Source: Calothrix sp. PCC 6303 (lineage in GTDB: Bacteria; Cyanobacteriota; Cyanobacteriia; Cyanobacteriales; Nostocaceae). From it: a stretch of 64,000 bases of DNA. The DNA lies in the NCBI RefSeq assembly GCF_000317435.1, contig NC_019751.1, forward strand, positions 1,364,001 to 1,428,000. Reading direction: 5' to 3'. The translations under genes were made by a program, and so were the position numbers. The notes under the pieces are model-generated. The model saw nothing but the letters and a program-made list of their open reading frames with translations, was not told where the DNA came from and searched no databases. Numbering within the stretch: the stretch's first letter is position 1; each line of letters begins with the position of its first letter. This document shows positions 1 to 9,665 of the stretch, piece after piece.

Positions 1-1034
1 ATGCCATCGGTGTACATGAGTTGGAAGTTGGTATCCCGGCAATGGGTGAGGAAGAAATGCGCGCTATTGCCACCATTTCTGACTTAGGTTTGTCTGCCAG
101 ACTGCTGGGATGGAACCGCGCTATCATCTCCGATATCCAAGCTTCCATAGCTTGCGGACTTCGACGCGTTCATATTTCCATACCTGTTTCCGGCATTCAA
201 ATCGCTGCCAAGTTCCATGGACAATGGCGAGTTACACTACAACAACTCAAAGACAGTATCAGCTTTGCTGTTGATCAGGGACTTTGGGTTGCTGTTGGTG
301 GGGAGGATTCTTCTAGGGCAGATGAGTGCTTTCTCCAAGATGTTACCCAATATGCCCAAGAATGGGGTGCATCAAGGTTTCGCTTCTGTGACACAGTGGG
401 GGTTCTCGATCCCTTTACCACCTACACACAAGTCAAAAAACTAGTGACTGGATTACAGATACCTGTGGAAATCCATACACACAACGATTTTGGCTTGGCA
501 ACTGCCAACGCTTTGGCAGGGTTGAAAGCTGGTGCAACATCGGTAAATACCACTGTTAATGGACTAGGTGAACGTGCGGGAAATGCTGCCTTGGAAGAGG
601 TAGTCATGGCATTAAAACGCTTGCATGGTGTTGATTTGGGTATTCATACTCCCAAATTACTAGAACTTTCCCGTTTGGTAGCTGCTGCATCTGGTAGTAG
701 TGTTCCACCTTGGAAAGCAATCGTGGGTGAAAATACCTTCGCTCATGAATCAGGAATCCATGCCCACGGTGTCATGCAAAACCCCACAACTTACGAGCCA
801 TTCGCACCAGAAGAAGTGGGTTGGGAACGAAAATTGGTAGTTGGTAAACATTCTGGTCGTCATCTACTATCCAGTTTGTTACAACAACATGGAATTGTTC
901 TCAATCGTGAAGAAACTCAATCAGTTTTGGATGCGGTGCGACGCGAGTCAACCCAGAAAAAACGTAGTTTAACTACCCAAGAACTTTTGAATTTGGTACT
1001 AGAGCAGAGGTATTCCCATGTCACAATCCGATGA
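1..1034 (+). CDS. nifV: Homocitrate synthase NifV, 5' end cut by window edge
   Basis: NifV condenses acetyl-CoA with 2-oxoglutarate to homocitrate, the organic ligand of the nitrogenase FeMo cofactor. The frame is open to the left edge (codons from position 3 read AIGVHELEVGIP), so the TTG at 21 is an internal Leu and the true start lies outside. The HMGL-like TIM barrel shows the metal-binding HTHNDFGLATANA stretch (about nt 475-515) and the GLGERAGNAALEE loop. The C-terminal segment with HESGIHAHGV and VGKHSGRH is typical of homocitrate and isopropylmalate synthases. LeuA is the main alternative, but nifZ and nifT follow directly. The last 17 nt overlap nifZ, so the genes are probably translationally coupled. 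Confidence 0.95.
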   Translation, partial: AIGVHELEVGIPAMGEEEMRAIATISDLGLSARLLGWNRAIISDIQASIACGLRRVHISIPVSGIQIAAKFHGQWRVTLQQLKDSISFAVDQGLWVAVGGEDSSRADECFLQDVTQYAQEWGASRFRFCDTVGVLDPFTTYTQVKKLVTGLQIPVEIHTHNDFGLATANALAGLKAGATSVNTTVNGLGERAGNAALEEVVMALKRLHGVDLGIHTPKLLELSRLVAAASGSSVPPWKAIVGENTFAHESGIHAHGVMQNPTTYEPFAPEEVGWERKLVVGKHSGRHLLSSLLQQHGIVLNREETQSVLDAVRRESTQKKRSLTTQELLNLVLEQRYSHVTIR

Positions 1035-1302
1035 GATGGAATTATATTCGCCACCCGCTTTCAATATGGGCGATAAAGTTAGAACTCGTAAATTGCTGAA
1101 GAATGACGGCACATTTCCCGGTCAAGAAATTGGCAAGGTTCTTGCTGATAAAGGTGAAATTGGTTATGTCGTCAGTATTGGCACATTTTTACAGAGTTCT
1201 TACATCTACGCAGTACATTTTCTGGAGTCAGGATTTGTAATTGGTTGTCGAAAAAAAGAACTTGAACTTATTCAAAAAAACCCTGACCAATATAAGGATT
1301 AA
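1018..1302 (+). CDS. nifZ: Nitrogen fixation protein NifZ
   Basis: NifZ is a small protein that helps mature the P-cluster of the nitrogenase MoFe protein. This 94-residue product fits the family length and has the expected core: a basic region (GDKVRTRKLLKNDG), then GEIGYVVSIGTFLQSSYIYAVHF and a C-terminal KKELELI. The start ATG lies inside the end of nifV, a 17-nt overlap. The stop is two bases before nifT, so nifV-nifZ-nifT read as one operon, an arrangement known in Anabaena-type cyanobacteria. Identification rests on sequence pattern plus context. Confidence 0.93.
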   Translation: MSQSDEMELYSPPAFNMGDKVRTRKLLKNDGTFPGQEIGKVLADKGEIGYVVSIGTFLQSSYIYAVHFLESGFVIGCRKKELELIQKNPDQYKD

Positions 1303-1304
1303 TC

Positions 1305-1508
1305 ATGAAAGTAATGCTACGTAAAAATAGCACAGGAAATTTAACAGTTTACGTTCCCAAGAAAGATTTGGAGGAGGAAGTTGTTAAGCAAGCTGATTCA
1401 GAAGCAGGTAAAATTTTTACTTTGGCAAACGGCTGGGAATTGGAATTTAACGATTTGGAAGATCCTCTAAAATTGCCAAAAACCCACGAAGCTAAAAGAA
1501 TATCATAG
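1305..1508 (+). CDS. nifT: NifT/FixU family protein
   Basis: NifT is a small (about 70 residue) protein of unknown biochemical role encoded in many nif clusters. This 67-residue product starts MKVMLRK, has the central YVPKKDLEE segment and the conserved NGWELEF stretch. It begins two bases after the nifZ stop and appears to be the last gene of the nifV-Z-T operon, since about 440 bases without a gene follow. No catalytic motif is visible and its loss is usually tolerated in other diazotrophs, which is family knowledge. Confidence 0.92.
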   Translation: MKVMLRKNSTGNLTVYVPKKDLEEEVVKQADSEAGKIFTLANGWELEFNDLEDPLKLPKTHEAKRIS

Positions 1509-1947
1509 GAATAAACCTAAGCTTGAATAGTTTGTTTAGGAATGTATTTCTGTTTATTTGTGCCTTTTAGTTAGCATCATCAGGCAGAATAATTTTACAG
1601 GGTGGCACACTACCAAATTGATACAGCACAAATGCAAAGAGAGATTTGATATGTCACGTCTCTATAGAGTTTCAGCTATTGTCATAAATATGCTGGAATT
1701 GTGCTAATCATATTTAATAGTTAGCAGTAATTAGGGGTAATTTGAATCCAACTAATCTCTGATACCTGGTAACTAAATCATGGGGCTGGGCGTAAATTAT
1801 ATTAGGTCTTTGGGAATCCTTACATAGTTGACAATTCTGGAAACTTCCAGATTTAAGTAGTCAGAAGTCATGTATCTATTGGGAAATAGCTAAATATTTT
1901 CACAAATAAGACAATCTATAATTGCCGAAAAAACACCCACCCCCTGG
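1509..1947. other. Intergenic region after nifT
   Basis: AT-rich stretch with no supportable gene. It must hold the end of the nif operon and the promoter of the ferredoxin-like gene that starts at 1948. I see no clear hairpin terminator with a T-run. Confidence 0.5.
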
Positions 1948-2556
1948 ATGAAAAATAAAATGGGTAAAAATTACCTGAAGCTATCAGAGTTTAACTTAGA
2001 AGGCGAATTTCTGGGTTTTGTTGATCGTAGTCACAAGAAATTCAAGTATCTGCAATTATCATTATCAAAATCCAATACAATTGCATCCTCTGCGGTGGGA
2101 AGTTTAGAAATCAAATTGCCTAAAGAGTTACGTAAGGAACTTGGTTTGTCTTTGGTTCCTGGGGTACCAATTCGTGTTATTGGATTGAGCAAATTTTCGC
2201 CTCGAAAAAATGCAATTAAATTGAAAGCGTATGAAGTGATGCCACTGGCTGTATGTCCCATCACAGCAACTCCAGTATCATTAGTAGAAACTACTGCCAG
2301 CAAGTGTTTACCAAAAGCCAGAATTATGGTTTGTCAAAAATCTGGGTGTTGGAAACGGGGAGGTAAACACCTGTTGTCAAAAATAGAAAAGACTTTAGGC
2401 GATCGCGGTTTGCATGAGCATGTGAAGATTACCACCACAGGCTGTATGAAACGTTGTTCTAAGGCTCCCAATTGCGTGGTGCAGATGGGAAGAAAGAAAT
2501 ATACCCAAATCAAGCCGGATGCGATCGCGTCTTTGCTGGAAGACCATTTAAGTTAG
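1948..2556 (+). CDS. Thioredoxin-like [2Fe-2S] ferredoxin domain protein
   Basis: The 202-residue product has two parts. Residues 1 to about 110 are a cyanobacterial N-terminal domain of unknown role. Residues about 125-200 resemble the thioredoxin-like [2Fe-2S] ferredoxin fold, with cysteines in MVCQKSGCWKRGG and TTGCMKRCSKAPNC, an invariant-looking spacing for this fold (as in NuoE or Shethna-type proteins). It probably acts as a small electron carrier or redox sensor in the cytoplasm. The start may be the ATG at 1948 or the one four codons later (MGKNYLK). It stands alone; its position after nifVZT is suggestive but it is also found away from nif clusters. Confidence 0.8.
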   Translation: MKNKMGKNYLKLSEFNLEGEFLGFVDRSHKKFKYLQLSLSKSNTIASSAVGSLEIKLPKELRKELGLSLVPGVPIRVIGLSKFSPRKNAIKLKAYEVMPLAVCPITATPVSLVETTASKCLPKARIMVCQKSGCWKRGGKHLLSKIEKTLGDRGLHEHVKITTTGCMKRCSKAPNCVVQMGRKKYTQIKPDAIASLLEDHLS

Positions 2557-2598
2557 GCTGCTGATTCTTGGATTTTTTGGTTTTTGTGCTGCCTTTTT

Positions 2599-2627
2599 CT
2601 GGTTCCTAGGCTGTAGCTGGGAACCAG
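2599..2627. repeat. Palindromic repeat between convergent genes
   Basis: A 29-base imperfect palindrome (CTGGTTCCTAGG at the left, CTGGGAACCAG at the right) between two converging genes. It could act as a bidirectional terminator. The same TGGTTCCTAG half is the insertion site of the IS at 15735-17481, so this is a dispersed repeat family. Confidence 0.65.
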
Positions 2628-2657
2628 TAATTTTCCTAACTTACTACTGAATATTGT

Positions 2658-3470
2658 TTAGTCGAATTTTGCATCTAATAAATTTGCATGTTGAAATGAC
2701 GTTATAGTAACGCTATTAATTTGTTTAATAACTTGAGTAAAACACAACAAACTCATTCCAACCATAATCAAAGCCAGAATTGTATAAAATATTCCCAGTA
2801 GCAAATTTCCCGAACTTAAATAAATGGCTGATAAACTACTAATTAAAAATGCCAATCCATAATTATTGATCGATCCAGCCATGGCGATCGCAATGTTTGT
2901 GAGAGTATTTCCCATAATTTTCCCATAAAAACCTTGAGATGGGGAAGCAAACACAAAACAGATAACCGCAGAGATTATAGCGGCTATTGCTGCGGATGCG
3001 ATCGCTAGTTGAGGATTGTTGCCTGTGCTGCTACCACCATAGTAAAAACCCAATAATGCTGCGGATGCGGCACCGGAGGTAATTTTCATTAATCGTTGCC
3101 AGATTGAACTATTTTGGAGAAAGCTGGCAATTCCACTACTCAATCCGGCTAGTGCCAAGCTGACGAATAAAGCAATTTTAAACGACCAAGTGGTATCCTC
3201 TGGTGTCTTCTCCACAACACCAAAACTCATTTGAGAAATGGCTACAAAGTTTATGATGGCAACAAATACAGCAACTACTATTAATATGATTGTTAGTTTC
3301 GGACTGCGACCAATTTTCGCTCCTAAAAAATTAGCCCCCTGTAACTGTGCGTAACTGAAATTACAGCCTCGAATATCCGCACCTCGAAAATCTGCACCCT
3401 GTAGGTCGAGTCCTTGAAAGGAACGGTTTTGTAAGTTACTATCAACAAAGTTACGATCTTGTTGATTCAT
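2658..3470 (-). CDS. Pentapeptide repeat membrane protein, C-terminus apparently truncated
   Basis: The 270-residue product starts with a short pentapeptide-repeat block (residues about 10-52: NLQNRSF, GLDLQGADFRGADI, ANFLGAKI), followed by six or so hydrophobic segments (about 60-250). The end, SFQHANLLDAKFD, looks like the opening of a second pentapeptide block but hits a TAA. Cyanobacterial proteins of this layout usually continue with many more A(D/N)LXX repeats after the membrane region, so this copy looks shortened (inference). Function is unknown; it sits in the membrane and probably scaffolds through the repeats. It faces the 1948 gene tail to tail across a palindrome. Confidence 0.75.
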   Translation of the reverse strand: MNQQDRNFVDSNLQNRSFQGLDLQGADFRGADIRGCNFSYAQLQGANFLGAKIGRSPKLTIILIVVAVFVAIINFVAISQMSFGVVEKTPEDTTWSFKIALFVSLALAGLSSGIASFLQNSSIWQRLMKITSGAASAALLGFYYGGSSTGNNPQLAIASAAIAAIISAVICFVFASPSQGFYGKIMGNTLTNIAIAMAGSINNYGLAFLISSLSAIYLSSGNLLLGIFYTILALIMVGMSLLCFTQVIKQINSVTITSFQHANLLDAKFD

Positions 3471-3573
3471 AAAATTGGCTCAAGCAAAAGTTATAATCTC
3501 TAAATATATCAGGTGTTGATTTTTTCACAAACAAAAGAAAATTAATAACAGCAAAAAATCGTACAATCGAATA

Positions 3574-4551
3574 ATGCTTTTACTCAATAATTTACGTAGC
3601 CATTTAGATATCTATCTAAATCAATATTCCCAAACACAAAAATACTTGACCATTGCTGGAGGCATTTTACTTGCTTTCCCATTAATTTATTATAATTGGT
3701 TGCATTTTCTGCGCCCTCATCGCATTGATGAAAAACAAGAGCTATTTCCAGGTGTTGTTTATCAGCGTTCTGCTAAATCAACTCCACGTCCTTTATTAAT
3801 TCATATTGTTACTATCGACTTGACGAAACCCAAAATCAAGCCTTTTGTTACACCAGGAGTTGAGGATGGTAGTAGTGAAACAATTGCCCAAACTGTTCCA
3901 GAATTTTTAACTAAGCATAAATTACAAATAGCGATAAATGGTAGCTACTTTCATCCATTTAAAGAAACTACACCTTGGGATTTCTATCCCCGCAGCAGTG
4001 AGCAGACTTTTGTCCTGGGGCAATTAATTTCCAATGGCAAAATCTATTCTGAACCAGAGAAAAACTGGCATGTTTTATGTTTTGCTCCGAATAATCGGGT
4101 GCAAATTACCGGAAGTATAAATTGTCCTCAGGGTACGGTTCATGGAATAGCAGGTGAAGAAGTATTAATATTCCAAAATCAAGTTAAAAATAGCTTTTAT
4201 CTCCAAAAATATGAGTTCAAAAAGAAAGAACCAAAAGAAGAAGATTTGAAAAAAGATAAACCTTATTCCCGTGCTGCTGTTGGCATAGATAAAGAAGGAA
4301 AAAAATTATGGTTGGTATTAGTTGATGGCAAGCAACCCTTATATAGCGAAGGGATGACTAAAGCGGAATTGACAAAACTATTTGTGGATTTGGGTGTGTA
4401 TAGCGCTCTAAATTTAGATGGGGGTGGTTCCACAACTCTGGCTATTGCCAATGAAAATAATGGAGTGAAGCTATTAAACGCAGTTATCCACACTAAATTA
4501 CCAATGCGCGATCGTCCTGTCGCTAACCATTTAGGTTTTTATGCTGAATAA
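3574..4551 (+). CDS. Phosphodiester glycosidase (NAGPA-like) family protein
   Basis: The 325-residue product has one N-terminal membrane anchor (about residues 23-45, IAGGILLAFPLIYYNWLHF) and an extracytoplasmic domain of the phosphodiester glycosidase family, also annotated as exopolysaccharide-related. Family hallmarks seen are AINGSYFHPF (about 130-140), RAAVGID, LVLVDG and NLDGGGSTTLA (about 285-295). By family knowledge such enzymes cleave sugar-phosphodiester bonds, so a role in cell-surface glycan or teichoic-like polymer turnover is likely. Single gene, preceded by an AT-rich leader and followed by 84 bases before the helicase. Confidence 0.8.
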   Translation: MLLLNNLRSHLDIYLNQYSQTQKYLTIAGGILLAFPLIYYNWLHFLRPHRIDEKQELFPGVVYQRSAKSTPRPLLIHIVTIDLTKPKIKPFVTPGVEDGSSETIAQTVPEFLTKHKLQIAINGSYFHPFKETTPWDFYPRSSEQTFVLGQLISNGKIYSEPEKNWHVLCFAPNNRVQITGSINCPQGTVHGIAGEEVLIFQNQVKNSFYLQKYEFKKKEPKEEDLKKDKPYSRAAVGIDKEGKKLWLVLVDGKQPLYSEGMTKAELTKLFVDLGVYSALNLDGGGSTTLAIANENNGVKLLNAVIHTKLPMRDRPVANHLGFYAE

Positions 4552-4635
4552 TTCACTTTAATAATTGCTAGAAAGCATCACATAACTGGTAATATCTAAG
4601 TTCAGTACTAACTATAAGTAATACCTGTTGCCGCC

Positions 4636-7600
4636 ATGATGACTTTTGAGGTTGTTAACCAAAAACTACAGGCACAACTTGCGGATAAATACCGCCAGCA
4701 ATCACAATTAGAGCAAAAAATTATACAGTTGTGTTCAATTATTTATGAGCCGTTTACTGTTATTTCTTTGGTGAGTTGTTTGGAACGGGCGGAAATTTAC
4801 GATGGAAAAAATAGGATATTTACTAGTCAAAGCCTACTATCATATACCAATCGCCTCATTGAAAATGGCTTGATAGTGAAGGAAAGCAAACAGCACTATT
4901 ATCGCTGTCATAGTTTGTTGATGGAGATAGCCACCAGGGATGCGGTGAAATCTGGGAATTTTGCTGAGTATGCAAAAGCGGTGGATTTAGGGCAACCTGT
5001 TAGAACCTTTGCACACAATGGTGCTCGGAATTTTCAAAATGATCAGCAGTTTATTCGAGAAGTGCGGATTGCTTTGTATTCCCACGATGCTGATGCTGTT
5101 AACAAGCATGTTGAAGATTATGAAAAATTTAGCTACCGGGGTAATCAGTTATCCCTGGAAGAAATTTTATTAGATGTATGCAATAATCCCTTCGATGGGG
5201 AGTGGATTTCCAGCCTACCAGATAATTTGTATGACAATTGTATGTGGATGATTTTAAGATATTCATCCCATCATTTGGTGCCTGCGGATGAGGCTTTTGC
5301 TACCCTTCAAGAAAACTTTTTGGATGCTTCCGGTAATCATTCTTCCGAACTGTTGGGTTTGATGTTGACAGAACAACTCCTGTTACGGGGTTGTGTTGAC
5401 GAAGCACAGGAAATTTTGGAGTCTTTACCGGGGAATACATATCACACTTCTCCCTATTGGGGATGGTTGTGCTTTTTACAGGGTGAAAACGCAAGAGCAA
5501 CAACATATTTCACTCAGGGGTTGGCAGAACTCAGGAAAGCTGCGGGGAAACGCACAGTTTATTTTAGTACAACTGGTGGTGTGTTTTATATTCTGGCTTT
5601 GATTAAGGAGGGTTCACCCAAATCCTTACAGGAGGCTTTAGAACATACTACCCGGTTGGCTCGCCAGTCTGACCATTGGTTGAGAATGGTTTATTACTAT
5701 TTGAAGGTATTACTACAAGTTCATACCGGGGATGTTACCCAAAAAAGGTTTATTCAGGAAGGTAATATTTTATTTCCTGGGGAAACTCATAGTTTAGAGG
5801 TGCTACTTTACGTTCTTTGCTATTACTGGGTGGATATGGATGGTGCCGAAATTCTCTCAGATTTATTAGAGGTTTATTACAAAAATGCTGTGTCATCAGG
5901 CTACCACTGGTTGGGGATGGAAGCGGCTGAATTACTGGCAAGGATGAAATCGGAAAGTAGTTATGATACCCAAGCGGAAATTCTCCGGGAAGATATTGGG
6001 ATAACTAGCAGTATTGTGGATGTAATTAAGCCTGTGGAGGAATGGGAACAATGCTTGACAGCTTTGGCGAATTTGAATAAGGAACCGACTAAGATTCAAA
6101 TCCAAAGCGAAAATCGGATGGCATGGTTTTTGACGCTTGGTAGTAATAATAGCTACACTCTCCAGGCGAAAGAACAAAAAATTAATAAAAAGGGAGAATG
6201 GAGTAAAGGTCGTCCCATCGCCCTCAAACGGTTGCGGGAGGCGGGAGAGTTTGACTATTTGACTCCCCAAGATTTACGGATTTGTAGCTGCGTTGAAGTT
6301 AGTTATGACACTTACTACTACGGCAAAGGTGATTATCGCTTCAACTCTAAGGTAATTTGCGCCCTCATCGGACATCCCCTAGTATTTTTGGAAGATACTA
6401 AGGGAACTAGGGTGGAAATTGTGAAGGGAGAACCGGAATTAATCGTCAAAAAAACCAAGCAGGGAAAATTAACCTTGGAATTTTCTCCCAAACTTAAAGA
6501 AGAGGACAAAATTCTCACCATTAAACAAACCCCCACCCGTATCAAAGTAATTGAAGTCACCTCTGAACATCGCCGCATCGCCGAAATTCTCGGTAAGAAG
6601 AACAAACTTCAAATCCCCGCAATTGCAGAGAAACAAGTTCTCGCTGCCATTAATGCAGTTTCCGGTATCGTCACCGTCCATTCTGATATTGGTGGAGAAA
6701 TGGCAGGTGCAGAGGAAGTACCAGCCCAAAGTATTCCCCATGTTCACCTTTTACCCCTAGCAGATGGGTTGAAAATTACCTTTTTATCCTGCCCTTTTGG
6801 GAGTGGGGGTTCTTATTTCCGTCCTGGAAGTGGAGGAGAGACGGTAATTGCCGAGATAGCAGGGAAACGACTGCAAACGAAGCGGAACTTACGAGAAGAA
6901 AAGCAGTTGACGCAGAATGCGATCGCGTCCTGTCCCACATTGAGTAAAATCGAGGAAGAAAATGGGGAATGGCAAATCCCGGAACCAGAAGACTGCTTGG
7001 AATTACTCCTACAACTCCAAGCTTTGGGGGATACGGTAATTATTGAACATCCCGAAGGTGAAAAATTCCGCGTCTCTCACCAAGCAGATTTGAAGAACTT
7101 CAGTTTGAATATCCAACGGCAACAGGATTGGTTTGCAGCGAGTGGAGAATTGAAACTAGATGACAGTTTGGTGCTGGACATGCAGAATTTGATGGAATTG
7201 CTAGAACGCACCCCCAGTAGGTTTATCCCCCTAGGTGATGGCAAATTCGTGGCATTGACGGAAGCTTTCCGCAAACGTCTAGATGAATTACGGATGTATT
7301 CGGAAAGCAATGGGAAGGGAATGCGGTTCCATCCCCTAGCGACTTTCGGATTAGAGGATTTTGTGGATGAGGTGGGCAAATTCAAGGCAGATAAACATTG
7401 GAAGGAACATATCAAGCGGTTGAAGGAAGCGCGAGATTACCAACCAGAAATCCCCTCCACCTTCCAAGCCGAACTGCGGGAATATCAAACCGAAGGCTTT
7501 AACTGGATGGCAAGATTATCACATTGGGGTGTGGGTGCTTGTTTAGCAGATCAAATGGGACTAGGAAAAACTGTCCAAGCTTTAGGTGTTATCCTCACCC

Positions 7601-8847
7601 GCGCTCAAAATGGAGCCACTTTAATTATCGCTCCCACCTCCGTTTGTAGCAACTGGGTCAGCGAAGCCGAAAAATTTGCCCCCACTTTAAATATCATCCA
7701 ATTTGGTAGCGGCAACCGCCAAAAAACCCTCGACGAACTCCAACCTTTCGATATGGTGGTGTGTAGTTACGGCTTGTTGCAACAGGAAGAAGTTGCCCAA
7801 ATGCTGGCACAAATCGAATGGCAAACCATTGTCCTGGATGAGGCACAAGCCATCAAAAATATGACTACCAAACGTTCCCAAGCGGCGATGAATCTCAAAG
7901 CTGGGTTTAAATTAATCACCACCGGAACCCCCATCGAAAACCATCTGGGAGAACTGTGGAACTTATTCCGCTTCATCAACCCCGGTTTACTGGGTTCCTT
8001 CGACAGCTTCAACCAAAAATTTGCCGTCCCCATCGAGAAATACCAAGATAAAGCAGCTAGAACCAAACTCAAAAAACTGGTGCAACCCTTCCTACTGCGA
8101 AGAATCAAAAATGAGGTACTCCAAGAATTACCTTCCCGCACCGAAATTTTGTTACATGTGGAACTAAGTAAAGAAGAAACCGCATTTTACGAGGCTTTGC
8201 GCCGAGAAGCGATCGCTAAACTCAGCGACAGCGATTCCACAGCCGGACAAAAGCACCTCCAGGTACTGGCGGAAATTATGCGGTTGCGTCGCGCTTGCTG
8301 TAATTCTCGTTTAGTAATGGCAGAAAGCGATTTACCCAGTTCCAAATTACAATTGTTTGGGGAAGTATTAGGGGATTTATTAGAAAACCGCCACAAAGCT
8401 TTGGTATTTAGTCAATTTGTTGACCACCTCCACATCATTAAAAACTACCTCGAAGATCAAAATATTAAGTATCAATACTTAGATGGCAGCACCCCCGCAG
8501 CCGAACGAAAAAAGCGTGTCGATGCCTTCCAAGGTGGAGAAGGCGACGTATTCCTAATTAGCCTCAAAGCCGGGGGTACAGGGCTAAATCTCACCGCTGC
8601 CGATTATGTAATACACATGGATCCCTGGTGGAATCCAGCCGTAGAAGATCAAGCAAGCGATCGCGCTCACCGCATCGGGCAGCAACGCCCAGTGACAATT
8701 TATCGGTTAGTAGCAAAAAATACCATCGAAGATAAGATTGTCGATCTACACAAGCATAAAAGAGACTTGGCAGATAGTTTATTAGAAGGTGCAGACATCA
8801 GCGGCAAAATGTCTACAGATGTACTCTTGAAATTGATGGGAGTTTAG
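4636..8847 (+). CDS. Giant SNF2/RapA-type DEAD/DEAH helicase
   Basis: A 1403-residue protein. Residues about 1-110 resemble a winged-helix or coiled region, and about 110-480 look helical and TPR-like. About 500-950 hold bacterial SNF2-associated domains. The ATPase engine is at about 950-1400: Walker A LADQMGLGKT, motif II DEAQ, motif III TGTPIENHLGELWNLF, and motifs V-VI SLKAGGTGLNLT and DQASDRAHRIGQ. This is the Swi2/Snf2 class that translocates on double-stranded DNA to remodel protein-DNA complexes. The target is unknown. A protease and nuclease-type genes follow, so a defence or maintenance role is possible but unproven. Start chosen at the first of two adjacent ATG codons. Confidence 0.93.
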   Translation: MMTFEVVNQKLQAQLADKYRQQSQLEQKIIQLCSIIYEPFTVISLVSCLERAEIYDGKNRIFTSQSLLSYTNRLIENGLIVKESKQHYYRCHSLLMEIATRDAVKSGNFAEYAKAVDLGQPVRTFAHNGARNFQNDQQFIREVRIALYSHDADAVNKHVEDYEKFSYRGNQLSLEEILLDVCNNPFDGEWISSLPDNLYDNCMWMILRYSSHHLVPADEAFATLQENFLDASGNHSSELLGLMLTEQLLLRGCVDEAQEILESLPGNTYHTSPYWGWLCFLQGENARATTYFTQGLAELRKAAGKRTVYFSTTGGVFYILALIKEGSPKSLQEALEHTTRLARQSDHWLRMVYYYLKVLLQVHTGDVTQKRFIQEGNILFPGETHSLEVLLYVLCYYWVDMDGAEILSDLLEVYYKNAVSSGYHWLGMEAAELLARMKSESSYDTQAEILREDIGITSSIVDVIKPVEEWEQCLTALANLNKEPTKIQIQSENRMAWFLTLGSNNSYTLQAKEQKINKKGEWSKGRPIALKRLREAGEFDYLTPQDLRICSCVEVSYDTYYYGKGDYRFNSKVICALIGHPLVFLEDTKGTRVEIVKGEPELIVKKTKQGKLTLEFSPKLKEEDKILTIKQTPTRIKVIEVTSEHRRIAEILGKKNKLQIPAIAEKQVLAAINAVSGIVTVHSDIGGEMAGAEEVPAQSIPHVHLLPLADGLKITFLSCPFGSGGSYFRPGSGGETVIAEIAGKRLQTKRNLREEKQLTQNAIASCPTLSKIEEENGEWQIPEPEDCLELLLQLQALGDTVIIEHPEGEKFRVSHQADLKNFSLNIQRQQDWFAASGELKLDDSLVLDMQNLMELLERTPSRFIPLGDGKFVALTEAFRKRLDELRMYSESNGKGMRFHPLATFGLEDFVDEVGKFKADKHWKEHIKRLKEARDYQPEIPSTFQAELREYQTEGFNWMARLSHWGVGACLADQMGLGKTVQALGVILTRAQNGATLIIAPTSVCSNWVSEAEKFAPTLNIIQFGSGNRQKTLDELQPFDMVVCSYGLLQQEEVAQMLAQIEWQTIVLDEAQAIKNMTTKRSQAAMNLKAGFKLITTGTPIENHLGELWNLFRFINPGLLGSFDSFNQKFAVPIEKYQDKAARTKLKKLVQPFLLRRIKNEVLQELPSRTEILLHVELSKEETAFYEALRREAIAKLSDSDSTAGQKHLQVLAEIMRLRRACCNSRLVMAESDLPSSKLQLFGEVLGDLLENRHKALVFSQFVDHLHIIKNYLEDQNIKYQYLDGSTPAAERKKRVDAFQGGEGDVFLISLKAGGTGLNLTAADYVIHMDPWWNPAVEDQASDRAHRIGQQRPVTIYRLVAKNTIEDKIVDLHKHKRDLADSLLEGADISGKMSTDVLLKLMGV

Positions 8848-8887
8848 ATTTTGAGAATAATCTAATTAGTGAAATGAGGTGATAAAA

Positions 8888-9340
8888 ATGCTTGAATTTA
8901 ATCGATTGCAACATGTGAAAAATGAAGATATGGGGGAAGTTAGGGTCAAGGTTAAGTTAACCAATTCTATTGATGAAGAACTAGTTAGTCGAGGGTTACT
9001 TAATCCCAATCAATTACGTTTTTATGAAGCAGAAGCACTAGTAGATACGGGTGCTGTACGTACCGTGATTCCAATGGAAATTGTCCAGTATCTAGGTTTG
9101 AGAATTCGTAGTCAACAAATGGCTAAATATGCAGACGGCAGACAAGAAAATGTCGGATTAACTACACCCGTAATCATTGAAATCGCCGGAAGGGAAACAA
9201 CAGAAGCGACATTAGTCACTGGCGATGAAATTTTAATTGGTCAAACTGTTTTAGAAACACTAGACTTATTAGTAGACTGTAAAAATCAACGTTTGATTCC
9301 AAATCCAGAACATCCAGAACATTCAATATTGCGTATTTAA
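8888..9340 (+). CDS. Retropepsin-like (clan AA) aspartic protease
   Basis: A 150-residue protein with the single aspartic-protease signature EALVDTGAVRTVIP (about residues 54-67), the downstream hydrophobic GDEILIGQTVLETL flap/helix region and a C-terminal LVDCKNQRLIP strand. Such half-size proteases must dimerise to form the active site, as retroviral proteases do. The ATG at 8888 is chosen because a good ribosome site (GAGGTGA) lies 6 bases upstream; a GTG three codons earlier is the alternative. It follows the helicase by 40 bases and precedes the nucleotidyltransferase. It is related in fold but not closely in sequence to the two proteases at 22661 and 23654. Substrate unknown. Confidence 0.85.
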   Translation: MLEFNRLQHVKNEDMGEVRVKVKLTNSIDEELVSRGLLNPNQLRFYEAEALVDTGAVRTVIPMEIVQYLGLRIRSQQMAKYADGRQENVGLTTPVIIEIAGRETTEATLVTGDEILIGQTVLETLDLLVDCKNQRLIPNPEHPEHSILRI

Positions 9341-9374
9341 TGTAATTTACAACTTATTTGGAGAGATAAATTTT

Positions 9375-9665
9375 ATGCAGCGTGAAGATGTCATTGCCAG
9401 CTTAAAGAGTCTATTAACAAATTTAAAAAAATTGGGTGTTCGTTCCCTGGCTTTATTTGGTTCTGTTGCCAGAAATGAAGCAAGAGATGATAGCGATGTA
9501 GATATCTTAATTGATTTAGAACCTCCCATTACTTTCGATCGTTACATGGACGTGAAATTATATTTAGAGGAACAATTGGGAAGTCGGGTAGATTTAGTTA
9601 CTTGGAAGGCATTAAAACCTCAAATTCGAGAAAATGTAGAGCGAGATATCATTTATGTCACGTAA
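9375..9665 (+). CDS. MNT-domain nucleotidyltransferase (MntA-like antitoxin)
   Basis: A 96-residue minimal nucleotidyltransferase. The Pol-beta-fold signature is LALFGSVARNEARDDSDVDILID (about residues 27-49), the GSx10DxD motif that binds metal and nucleotide. In MntA-HepT toxin-antitoxin systems this enzyme AMPylates and silences the HEPN RNase HepT. A ribosome site (GGAGAG) precedes the ATG. Its stop overlaps a 12-codon remnant that begins like HepT, so here the antitoxin appears to be without a working partner. Confidence 0.88.
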   Translation: MQREDVIASLKSLLTNLKKLGVRSLALFGSVARNEARDDSDVDILIDLEPPITFDRYMDVKLYLEEQLGSRVDLVTWKALKPQIRENVERDIIYVT

